Positions 1-11,800 of a stretch of DNA of 64,000 nucleotides are shown piece after piece. Made by a program: the position numbers and the translations under genes. The notes under the pieces are model-generated. The model saw only the letters and a program-made list of their open reading frames with translations. It was not told the origin of the DNA and ran no database searches. How positions within the stretch are numbered: the stretch's first letter is position 1; every line of letters begins with the position of its first letter. Source of the stretch: Mimachlamys varia (taxonomy: Eukaryota > Mollusca > Bivalvia > Pectinida > Pectinidae); NCBI GenBank assembly GCA_947623455.1, contig OX392538.1, positions 6,448,001 to 6,512,000 of the forward strand. The letters are read 5' to 3'.

Positions 1-2433
1 ACATTGTATACAGTTGTTAGATACATTGTGTACCCATGGTATACAGTTGTTAGATACATTGTAGACCCATGGTAAACAGTTATAGATACATTGTATACCC
101 ATGGTAAACAGTTGTTAGATACATTGTATACCAATGGTATACAGTTGTTAGATACATTGTATACAGTTGTTAGATACATTGCATACCCATGGTATACAGT
201 TATAGATACATTGTATACCCATGGTATACAGTTGTTAGATACATTGTGTACCCATGGTATACAGTTCTTAGCTACATTGTATACAGTTGTTAGATACATT
301 GCATACCCATGGTATACAGTTGTTAGATACATTGTATACCAATGGTATACAGTTGTTAGATATATTGTATACCCACGGTATACAGTTGTTAGATACATTG
401 TGTACCCATGGTATACAGTTCTTAGCTACATTGTATACAGTTGTTAGATACATTGCATACCCATGGTATACAGTTGTTAGATACATTGTATACCAATGGT
501 GTACAGTTGTTAGATACATTGTATACCAATGGTATACAGTTGTTAGATACATTGTATACCCATGGTAAACAGTTGTTAGATACATTGTATACCCATGGAT
601 TACAGTTGTTAGCTACATTGTATACAGTTGTTAGATACATTGTATACCCATGGTATACAGTTGTTAGATACATTGTATACCCATGGATTACAGTTGTTAG
701 CTACATTGTATACAGTTGTTAGATACATTGCATACTCAAGGTATACAGTTGTTAGATACATTGTATACCCATGGTATACAGTTGTTAGCTACATTGTATA
801 CAGTTGTTAGATACATTGTATACCCATAGTATACAGTTGTTAGATACATTGTGTACCCATGGTATACAGTTGTTAGATACATTGTAGACCCATGGTAAAC
901 AGTTATAGATACATTGTATACCCATGGTAAACAGTTGTTAGATACATTGTATACCCATGGTATACAGTTGTTAGATACATTGTATACCCATGGTAAACAG
1001 TTATAGATACATTGTATACCCATGGATTACAGTTGTTAGCTTTATTGTATACAGTTGTTAGATACATTGTATACAGTTGTTAGATACATTGTATACAGTT
1101 GTTAGATACATTGTATACAGTTGTTAGATACATTATATACCTATGGTATACAGTTGTTAGATACATTGTGTACCCATGGTATACAGTTGTTAGATACATT
1201 GTAGACCCATGGTAAACAGTTATAGATACATTGTATACCCATGGTAAACAGTTGTTAGATACATTGTATACCCATGGTAAACAGTTGTTAGATACATTGT
1301 ATACCCATGATATACAGTTGTTAGATACATTGTATACCCATGGTATACAGTTGTTAGATACATTGCATACCCATGGTATACAGTTGTTAGATACATTGTA
1401 TACCAATGGTAAACAGTTGTTAGATACATTGTATACCCATGGTATACAGTTGTTAGATACATTGTATACCAATGGTAAACAGTTATAGATACATTGTATA
1501 CCCATGGTAAACAGTTGTTAGATACATTGTGTACCCATGGTATACAGTTGTTAGATACATTGTATACCCATGGTATACAGTTGTTAGATACATTGTATAC
1601 CAATGGTAAACAGTTATAGATACATTGTATACCTTTGGTATACAGTTATAGATACATTGTATACCTTTGGTATACAGTTATAGATACATTGTATACCCAT
1701 GGTAAACAGTTGTTAGATACATTGTATACCCATGATATACAGTTGTTAGATACATTGTATACCCATGGTATACAGTTGTTAGATACATTGTATACCCATG
1801 GTATACAGTTGTTAGATACATTGTGTACCAATGGTATACAGTTGTTAGATACATTGTATACCAATGGTATACAGTTGTTAGATACATTGTATACCCATGG
1901 TATACAGTTGTTAGATACATTGTGTACCCATGGTATACAGTTCTTAGCTGCATTGTATACAGTTGTTAGATACATTGTATACCCATAGTATACAGTTGTT
2001 AGATACATTGTGTACCCATGGTATACAGTTGTTAGATGCATTGTAGACCCATGGTAAACAGTTATAGATACATTGTATACCCATGGTAAACAGTTATAGA
2101 TACATTATATACCTATGGTATACAGTTGTTAGATACATTGTGTACCCATGGTATACAGTTGTTAGATACATTGTATACCCATGGTATACAGTTGTTAGAT
2201 ACATTGTATACAGTTGTTAGATACATTGTATACCCATAGTATACAGTTGTTAGATACATTGTGTACCCATGGTATACAGTTGTTAGATACATTGTAGACC
2301 CATGGTAAACAGTTATAGATACATTGTGTACCCATGGTATACAGTTGTTAGATACATTGTATACCCATAGTATACAGTTGTTAGATACATTGTATACCCA
2401 TGGTATACAGTTATAGATACAGTGTTTACCCAT
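1..2433. repeat. Satellite array of 33/22-bp monomers built from 11-nt blocks
   Basis: Over 70 tandem monomers. The full monomer is three 11-nt blocks (ACATTGTATAC, CCATGGTATAC, AGTTGTTAGAT). Short monomers lack the middle block (22 bp), and some end in a 10-nt block (AGTTATAGAT). Larger blocks are duplicated, for example with offsets of 154 bp. The array runs off the left edge and sits in intron 5 of the minus CerS. All reading frames through it are artefacts of the repeat. Confidence 0.97.
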
Positions 2434-2776
2434 GGTACCTTTTATTTGTAGATTACTAGCAGACCACCTGTGATATACTGTACAGTGTACTTCATAGGAC
2501 AAGTTAGGCCACCCTTAATATTCACAACTTGGAGGATTTTAAATTACAGATTATTTGGCTTCTACAAATCAAAGAGCTCCAACAGCAATATAACAATTAA
2601 AACTGGGGTGAAAGCACCTTCAAGAGGTCCTGAAATCGGAGGAGACATTTTGTTATGTAAACAGGTTTATAGAACTTGGACTACATCACACCATAAATGC
2701 TAGTATCCATCTACACCACACCATAAAAGCTAGAATTCTTGCCGTCTACACCATGCTATACATGTCAACAAATTAC

Positions 2777-2827
2777 CTGGTGTTTATAGTCTATCCAGCA
2801 GTACTTCGAGTCCCAAAAGTAAGGCTT
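2777..2827 (-). CDS. CerS: CerS (-) coding exon 5
   Basis: Acceptor TTTTTCAG/AAGCC, donor CACCAG/GTAATT. Encodes [17 protein letters not shown]. The first 12 residues match the plus paralog and the last five differ. This is the last exon of this gene inside the window. Confidence 0.92.
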
Positions 2828-5800
2828 CTGAAAAATCAATTCAGTAAATAATTAATGGAGTATAAATCAATACATGTAAGTGTTTATTGCTTAATTACGA
2901 CTATCTGCTACACCTTACATTGACAGATACACATAAAACTATTAGAGGTATTTTTCCTTGGCTTGAGTCCACAGAATAGGTTGAATAGATGATTATTTAT
3001 GATAGTCCTAAGTCAATGTAACCAATGCACATTTATATTGTAACCTATGGTAACATCCAAAACAGAAAACAGAAAAAATTATTCACAGTATGGGTCTTAA
3101 AGTCTCATATTGCAATAAGAACTGGGTTTAGTCTGAGACAATCTCAGGACAAGTAATATTCAGTACAAGGTATTTCTATACTTTAAGATTTTTCTGTAAG
3201 AAATATTGTATCAATCAGGAATTCTTGGAGCATCTTTTAAGAAATATTGCAAGTTCCCTTGACAAATTAAGTTTATTGTTCAAATCAAAATGTGTATGCT
3301 ACTGTACATGTAGCTTCATCCCCTGTAGTGGAAGGTGAATCCGAACCAGAGATGGTGTCAAAGCCACCCAATGCTCACTTGTACACGCAAAATTCCTAGT
3401 TTTATATTTTCTGTGTAGCAATTCAAGCGGAATTAAATATAGGTCAAATCCAGTATCCAAAGGTTAGCATGTGCTGTGTATCCTTAGACACATCATTACG
3501 CATGTAAGTTTGGTTGATGAAGGACTTATAGTTACTTCACAACGGACTCGACCATTCATCTTAACCAATTTCACGCTGATGCTCATGCCGTGGGTATTGC
3601 AATAGCTCTCCCTGTTCTTCGAACAGACGAGTTAAAAACATGAATATCCCACTAAACAAAGAAAATATGCCATTGAGGGAAAAAGAAAGAAGACTTGATC
3701 TTTTTTTTTTTAAAAAGCCGAGTCAACTATCTTAGGAGACACAACATTTCCCTCTGGATTCCCTGTATTCATTCCTAGCCACACTAAGGGACACAACAAT
3801 GTTTAATAAAAACAATTTATACCCCAGCCTGTCAAAAATGTAAATTAATTTGCTAAAAACCAAAATACATTATGCCATTCTTGGAAAAACAGTCTTCTAG
3901 CTATTGGATTAAAATACACTGACATTAATTCACTATTTATTACCAAAGTGTCATAACTCCGTGCCAATTATTCTAAAATTAGTTTTTTAATCATTTTGAG
4001 CAAGAAGTGACTTTTGAAGTAAAACACTAGAGAACTAAAACTGCTTTTTTTGTCTGAAAGTCTCTGCAAATTGTACAATTTTATCATGAAAGTAAGTACA
4101 ATTAACTCTAAGAAGGTTTCTATGTTGGTATTGATTTTTTTTGTTTTTCACTAGACCCTGGAACACTGAAAATAAAGGATCAACATACATGTACATGTCG
4201 AACACAAATAAACTTACATCCCACAGGATATATATCCCAGAAAAGAAGCTTAAAGAATAGAACAGGAAATGCCAGCTGAAAAATAGAAAGAAAAGTAATT
4301 AGTACAATGTATACTAAAAGTCAGTGACCTATAAAGTATAATGGATAGGCAAGTTCAGGGTAGATGAATGATTAAAGTTAGCGATTGTGTAACAAGTCGT
4401 TAGTTACAACAGCCTAAGGATGGATGTTGTTAAATCTTAAGAGAATCGCTTATCATGGTTTAACGACGTCATTAGCTTAACATACAGTTTTGAACCTGGC
4501 CAGTAACAAAATGTATGTTAATACGGGGCAATGGGATGGGAGTTGCTTGCATGGATGCTTAAATTTAAAAGATATTGTTGAAACTTGATATGGTTAAAAT
4601 CCCTCTAGGTTTGAGATTGTTAATTTCCCTATTGAGTCCCAACCCTGTGCCCCTGGGTAGTTGGGCCACACCCTCAATCAAAACAAAAAACAAACTAGAA
4701 TCCTTCAGGTATTGGCTGTCTATTACTGCAAACTGGTCTTTTGCCACCCAAGCACAAACCCCATATATCATATACAGTGTATAATGTTTATACTCTCTTT
4801 CAAACTCAAGGTAAGTCTGTTTTGTTAAAGATAAGACATTAAAACTTGATATGGGAAGTAAACAACTAGAAGTGACTTCCCGAAAGTCAGACACCACACG
4901 TCTCAAATGCAGACAATAATATCTGTACGTGTATACATTAAAACACATAGTACGTTTATAACAAATGTATGGGGACCAAGGAAATTAATTTGTAGTTGGT
5001 TATACGTGTATAACATACAGGTGATATGGCGCTGAAGTGGTGGGGATGAAAAACACTTGTGTTATAACCATGAATTTGTTGTAAGTATGTTCGTTATAAA
5101 CATGTTTTACTAATAACCTTTCTTATAAATACCAAATTATTGTTTGTCTTAATTAGATTGGCATCAGCCAGAACGCAATTAGAGAACACTATTCTGCCGT
5201 GAATCTTCAAGGGCCAAACAAATGTTAATTAAGTGAAGATTTCACTGAATCATCTTCTGCACACAGCCATATCCTGCCATGTTTATCAGGATGTAGTGGG
5301 CATGTGAGTATTAAATGTTAGCATGAGGTTTAATTTGTTAATGCAGGACAGCTATAAGATTATGACTAATATTGAAAGAATTCTTCATGACCAATGAAAT
5401 TTTTGAGAACCCTTAGGCCCAATGATGCATCTAAGATATGAATAAACACTCACTAAATAAAGGACTTCTAATTAAAACACATTGATAGAAATCTCATTCA
5501 AAAGGCACAGCTAGAGCACAATTTTTCTAATTAAAGCAAAAAAATACAATATTTTATATCTAAAATGAAAAATGCACTGCATTATTAATTCCTAAACTGA
5601 AAGAATATGTGGTTGTACACCTTCGGTATATACCTGCATTCCCTGAACTTCTTCATTCTGCCTGGTATGTCTTGGCTGCGTCTGTGTCGGAACCATCTCT
5701 GTATCTGTCGCTCCGTCAGACTCGTCTTTTTAGCTAAATCCTGTTTACCGTAAAACAAAACAGCATTAGCAGATCTTTTCTGTGTGAAGTATATCAAAAT

Positions 5801-8800
5801 ATAGTCCAGTAAAAATTTACTTATAACAGCAAACAATTAGCATACATGTAAGATGTAAGCATATCAGCAAAAGGTCCATTAGGCCTGTATCGCTCACCAG
5901 TTACATGTATTGGTGTTGGAACCTACATCTAACACCTGTGAATCAGTATTAATGGTCGAACTTATTTTAAACTCATTCATTCCTGAAGTTTCATAATGAA
6001 GTATTCCAGCCTTTGAAATTTGGAAGAGTTCAAATGTGTCTTAAGGGTTGAATGAGTTAACAAACTTGATAGCACATAATGCATTTTGTACAGACATTCA
6101 GGGTTCTCATTAAAAGCTGGTTGCCGGCAAAAGTAGCCTGTTATTCACCAACTCTGAACCGGCTATTTTTCAGAATTTTATATATGTCAACATTACCAAA
6201 TGTGAAAATTAAACCGGCTATTCTTTCGAAGTCAACCAATTATTGCAAAACTTAGTGAGAACACTTGACATCAAATCTTGATACACGTACGATACTGATC
6301 ACTGTGGGCAGATCTTTAACATGTGTAAATTGATGCTTTTTGGCCATATCATGTATCGAAAAGGGGTACATTACTATACTTATGACATAACAGTTCCATT
6401 AGCTTAGCTAAGAACACTAAATCCTGCTGAAAAGTCTACCTGGAGTTTATTAGGATTCCACCCTGATATTTTGCACAGGTTTACCTGCATTTTATCATGA
6501 TGAATCAAAGTATACCAAATACATTTTAAAATCTTTATTTGTAAATGAGTGGAAACGAAAAGAAGTATGATGAAATAATGAAATAATGGAGTAAAGAGCA
6601 TTAATGGCCAAGGGTAAAACTATATAACTATATGCCCCCCCCCCCCCCCCCCCACAATTCATGGCGAAGGCGTAAATATATTGTTGAAACTGGATTTTAT
6701 TCATGAATTGACAGATTATTGGTAATAAGTTGTTTCCAGTGCTCTCCATCCCCTCCAGAACCCCCATATCCAGTACTCTCTGTCCCCATCTGGTACCCCT
6801 CTCGTCCCTCCAATAACCCCCTTCCCTCCAGTACCCCTTGTCCCTTTCAGTAAGCAATTGTCCCCTTCAATACCCCTTATCCCTTCAATACCATTCATCC
6901 TTTCAGTACCCATTGTCCCGTTTGATCCCTTTCCTCCCCCCAGTACCCCCATTCCTCCGGTACCCCTTGTCCTCTCTGGTACCTCCAGTACCCCCATCCC
7001 TCAGGTTCCCCCATCCCTCCAGTACCCCCTTCCCTCAGGTACCCCCATCCCTCCAGTACCCCATCCTTCAAATACCCCCTCGTCCTTCCACTACCCAATT
7101 TGTCCCCTCCAGTACCCCTTGTCCCTCCATCCCTCTGGTACCCCCCTCCCTCCAGTACCCCCACCCCTCCACGGTTCCCCCCTCCCTCCAGAAGTAATGT
7201 CCCTTCGAAGTAAGTGGGCTCCATTGTTAACTCATCTCCAACCCAACCCCCTGAGTGAGCTTCACTGCAGGAGAAGTAATTAACTTGATTATCACTTAAG
7301 ATTTATTCATTAGACTGAGAGGCCATTTAAAATTCAATTGATGACAATCTCCTCTGAAGCTCATGAAAATAATTTTGATTATTCATGAGAAATGCATTTT
7401 TACTTCAATTAAAACAAATCATTATTACTTGTTGGCTATGCAGGTTATTTCTACAATTTCATTAATTATTACAATACTTTGATCAATACAGCTATGTCAT
7501 GTTCACTCCCCGTAGATTACTCCACCAAGTTCCGGGTGGGTGATCACTATCGCAGGAGAATTTCCACGGTCGGTTTATCAGCTAGTACAATCAGTCCTTC
7601 ATCATAAATAAGTGCTTTTATACAAAATACAAGATTACTTGCATAACTGGTACACCCTGGTTGAGGGATTTCATTCTACTATTTATAGTTATGTGTAGCA
7701 ATTTGATCAACGTCTTGTCACATTCACTTATTGCAAGGTAACTGAAATTCAAACCTACATGTACACAGAGACAGATAATGCAAATTAAGAATCTACACTG
7801 TATATTAAAGGCCTGGGGCAATTGCTGATACAGCAAAACTTAATTTAGCATGAATGCAGGGGCCATTTTAAGCCCCCTAAATGTGCTCCAGGTGAATCCA
7901 CCAAGTACTGGAGAATGATTGTGTCAGTGTAATATCTTCTACACAAGAGGCCCAATGCGCCTTAAATGTCACCTGAGATTTAAAATTAAGGCAACACTTA
8001 AATTTTAACACATTAGTAAGCCTGTAAATGTAGGCAGCTGGTAAATCTTGGGTCATAATACATCTACATACCAAATGTGACAGAAATAAGGCAACTTTTA
8101 TATTTTTACACACAGGTTTCCTCTCAATGGAGGTGGACTTGTTCATATCAGGAAAGGACCTTGAAGCTGTGATCATGAAGAGCATTTACCTACAAAGATC
8201 ATTATAATTTTCCAGCATATACCTGGTTGGAAGAAATAGTTCAAATAGACAATTTGACCCATAGCATGAGGGCCCTGTCATCACTACCTCAGAAACTAGG
8301 TCCCTATAGGGGTGTGGCCTGACCCTGGAGTCAATGCTTTAAGCTTACCACAATTATATATGTTTGTCTCTTTATTCTCGCAATTGTATGATATGAATCA
8401 AGGTAATTCATTTAAACAAACTTTGTAATATTCCTTCAATCAAGCATGCCACTGGCCAGATATTATAATCACCCTAGGCCTTCTCAGGGAAGAAGCTGCA
8501 AAAAGTAGAAAGTTGACCCTAAACTGATGCCTAGATGCTGAACCAGGCACAGAATTCTCTATGAAATCATAATAGGCTCATGCACTTAGCCCTGGACCAC
8601 TGGTGAGCTAACAAAGAATGACACTTCCACTTTAATTTCAGTATGTTTTGTAAAATGTATACATGTATATGTTTAATGTTTGTGATACTCTAGATTAAAG
8701 GTTTATATATTAACCAATCATAATAGGCTTATTATAAATTTATAACAACTAGACATAAATACGTCTCAAATTGTGCCTAATTGTTCATGAACTTCACATA

Positions 8801-11800
8801 ATTCATGTACAGTGTTAATATATATAAAATGTGTACAAGTGTTTGAACTACAGTGGGATCTGCTAATCCAACTTTAACTAGAAGCTATTAATTGACCTTG
8901 TATTCCTACAGCCATTCTACTATACACAGCCTAGTTGTTGCCTATCAGTATAGGACCATAGGTGGCAGGTGCAGAATACAATCTATTATTTGAAGCAAAA
9001 AGCTTATTAATAATACATAGCCTGTGTTGTACTAATATAAAAATCATGTGTGTATAGATTACCTATTAAGTCCTGCATGACTGCTTTGAAGGTGATAAAA
9101 AAAGAGTGGATAAAAGGGATGCAGGGTATGAGAAAATCCACGGATGACTGGGGTATGTCTGATGGCAAAATGAAGTATCTAGGTAAAGCAAAAACAAGAG
9201 GCCCCATGGGCTGCTGTGGTTTCCTGAGTTTGGTTTGGTTTATTTTGTTTTATATCTATTTAACAGTCAGGGTCATTTAAGGACGTGCCTTGTTTTGGAG
9301 GTGGAGGAAAGCCTGAATACCTGGAGAAAAACCACTTCCTATGATCAGTGCCTGGCAACTGCCCAATATGGGTTTCGAACATGCAACCCAGAGGTGGAGG
9401 GCTTTATTGACAAAGTTTCTCCTTTTGAGACAGATGATCGGCTCCCTGCTATGTATTATCATGTAGTGGTAGAATGTTGGTACACCTTTACCACTCAGCC
9501 ACTGTGGTCCAGGTTATTTCTCATTGACACAATGCTACAAGGCTGTTGCCATCACATGCCTATACTTGCAATAATTTTGTAATGCATTGTGAAGGCAAAT
9601 GTTGATAATAAGAGAAAAATTTTAGTTTATTTTTTCTTTTGGGGCCCCATCCTGGACCTTAAAGGGGTTAAAGTTAGAGTACAGTCCTAACTCTACATTT
9701 GATGAGTTACCTGTACCAGGTGATACAGTACTACACGGATGAGTTACCTGTACCAGGTGAAAAAGTACTATATTGATGAGTTACCTGTACCAGGTGAAAC
9801 AGTACTACACTGATGAGTTACCTGTACCAGGTGAAACAAAACTACACGGATGAGTTACCTGTACCAGGTGAAAAAGTACTTCATTGATGAGTTACCTGTA
9901 TCAGGTGAAAAAATACTACACTGATGAGTAACCTGTACCAGGTGAAACAGTACTACACTGATGAGTTACCTGTACCAGGTGAAACAGTACTACATTGATG
10001 AGTTACCTGTATCAGGTGAAACAGTACTACACTGATGAGTTACCTGTAGCAGGTGAAACAGTACTACACTGATGATGATGAATTACCTGTACCTGGTGAA
10101 ACAGTACTACATTGATGAGTTACCTGTATCAGGTGAAACAGTACTACATTGATGAGTTACCTGTACCAGGTGAAACAGTACTACATTAATGAGTTACCTG
10201 TACCAGGTCCTGTTCTGGGTACTTGTTGCCTGTGTACACAGCTTCCAGAGTGGGGTTCTTCTCTACAGTGTAATGTTTCTTGAAGGTCAGGCCCATGTAC
10301 AGGGCAAACGGGATCACCAATAACCTATCAAACAAAACATTAAAACATTAAAAATCTATTTAGTGGTCGGATGCTGCAGCAGATAGCACTTGCCTTTACC
10401 AAAGTGCCCAGGGTTTGAATCGAGCTGGGTATCATAAAATAACAAGAGGCCCAATGGGCCTACATCACTCACCTGGTATCAATCTCTGACTTATATTATA
10501 GTGTAACCCTAAAAACCCCTAAAATCTTTTACTGTAAGACATTTAGAAGAACATGTTAAGATTTAAACATATTTTACCCCTGTGACCTTATAAGACAACA
10601 TCATTTTCATTATCAAATTTTGTTTGGCTTCATCCCAGGATGCTACCAGCCAAATATCATGTCTCAAGGCATTTGGGTTTATCAGAAGAAGTCGCTCAAA
10701 GCTTTTAACCGATTTAACCACTGTGACCTTTAATATGGGTCAAGCTCATTTTCCTTCCCAAAATTTGTCAAGCTTCATACAAGGAACTTTTCAGCCAAAT
10801 ATCATGCTTCTAGGGCTTTTGGTATTTCAGAAGAAGTCGTTTAAAGGTTTTAACAAATTTGACCCCTGTAACCTTGAAAATAGGTCAAGGTCATTTCTTT
10901 TCGCAAACTTTGATGGGTTTCTTCCAAGGAACCTTTCAGCCAAATACCATGTTTCTAGGGCTTTCGATATTTCAGAAGAAGTGCTTTGAATGTTTTAACA
11001 GATTTGACCCATGTGACCTTGAATATAGGTCAAGGTCATTCCTTTTCGCAAACTTTGGCGGGCTTCATCAAAGGAACCTTTCAGCCAAATATCATGCTTA
11101 TATCGCTTTTGGTATTTCAGAACAAGTCATTTGAAGGTTTTAACAGATTTGACCCTTGTGACCTTGAATATAAGTCAAGGTCATTTCTTTTCGCAAACTT
11201 TGTCAGGCTTCATCTAAGGAACCTGCCAGCCAAATATCATGCTTCTATCGCTTTTGGTATTTCAGAATAAGTCGTTTAGCTTTTGGTATTTCAGAATAAG
11301 TCGTTTAAAGGTTTTAACAGATTTGACCCTTGTGACCTTGAATAAAGATCAAGGTCATTTCTTTTCGCAAACTTTGTCAGGCTCCATCCAAGAAACCTTT
11401 CAGTCAAATATCATGCTTCAAGGGCTTTTGGTAATTCAGAAGAAGTCGTTTGAATGTTTTAAGAGATTTGACTCCTGTGACCTTGAATATAAATCAAGGT
11501 CATTTCTTTTCAGAACCTTTGTTGGACTTCATCCAAGGAAGCTTTCAGCCAAATATTATGTTTCTAGGGCTTTTGGTATTTCAGAAGAAGTCATTTAAAG
11601 GTTTTAACAGATTTGACCCATCTGACCTTGAATATAAGTCAAGGTCATTTCTTTTCGCAAACTTTGTCAGGTTTCTTCCAAGGAACCTTTCAGCCAAATA
11701 CCATGTTTCTAGGGCTTTCAATATTTCAGAAGAAGTCGTTGGAATGTTTTAACAGATTTGACCCCTGTGACCTTGAATAAAGGTCACGGTCATTTCTTTC

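Larger units (their letters stand above)
2434..9702. other. Introns 2-5 of minus CerS outside the arrays
   Basis: AT-rich intronic DNA apart from the three exons listed. Short remnants of tandem-core (pearl/Helentron-like) ends appear near 5870-5925 and 7935-7985 (AGAGGCCCAATGCGCCTT). A poly-C run lies at 6634-6652, and a SINE lies at 9217-9545. I see no other coding sequence. Confidence 0.6.

Noticed and set aside
1..2433. Many open frames of 60-140 codons on both strands
   Set aside because: They follow from a 33-bp stop-poor tandem repeat, are present in several frames at once, and have no start context or non-repetitive content.
5585..5836. Possible Hox-type homeobox gene
   Set aside because: The homeobox-like segment is exon 3 of a ceramide synthase; flanking exons 2 and 4 of the same family fit in phase.
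6838..7283. Pro/Ser-rich protein frames
   Set aside because: Low-complexity translation of a C-rich minisatellite, open in two frames and also on the other strand.
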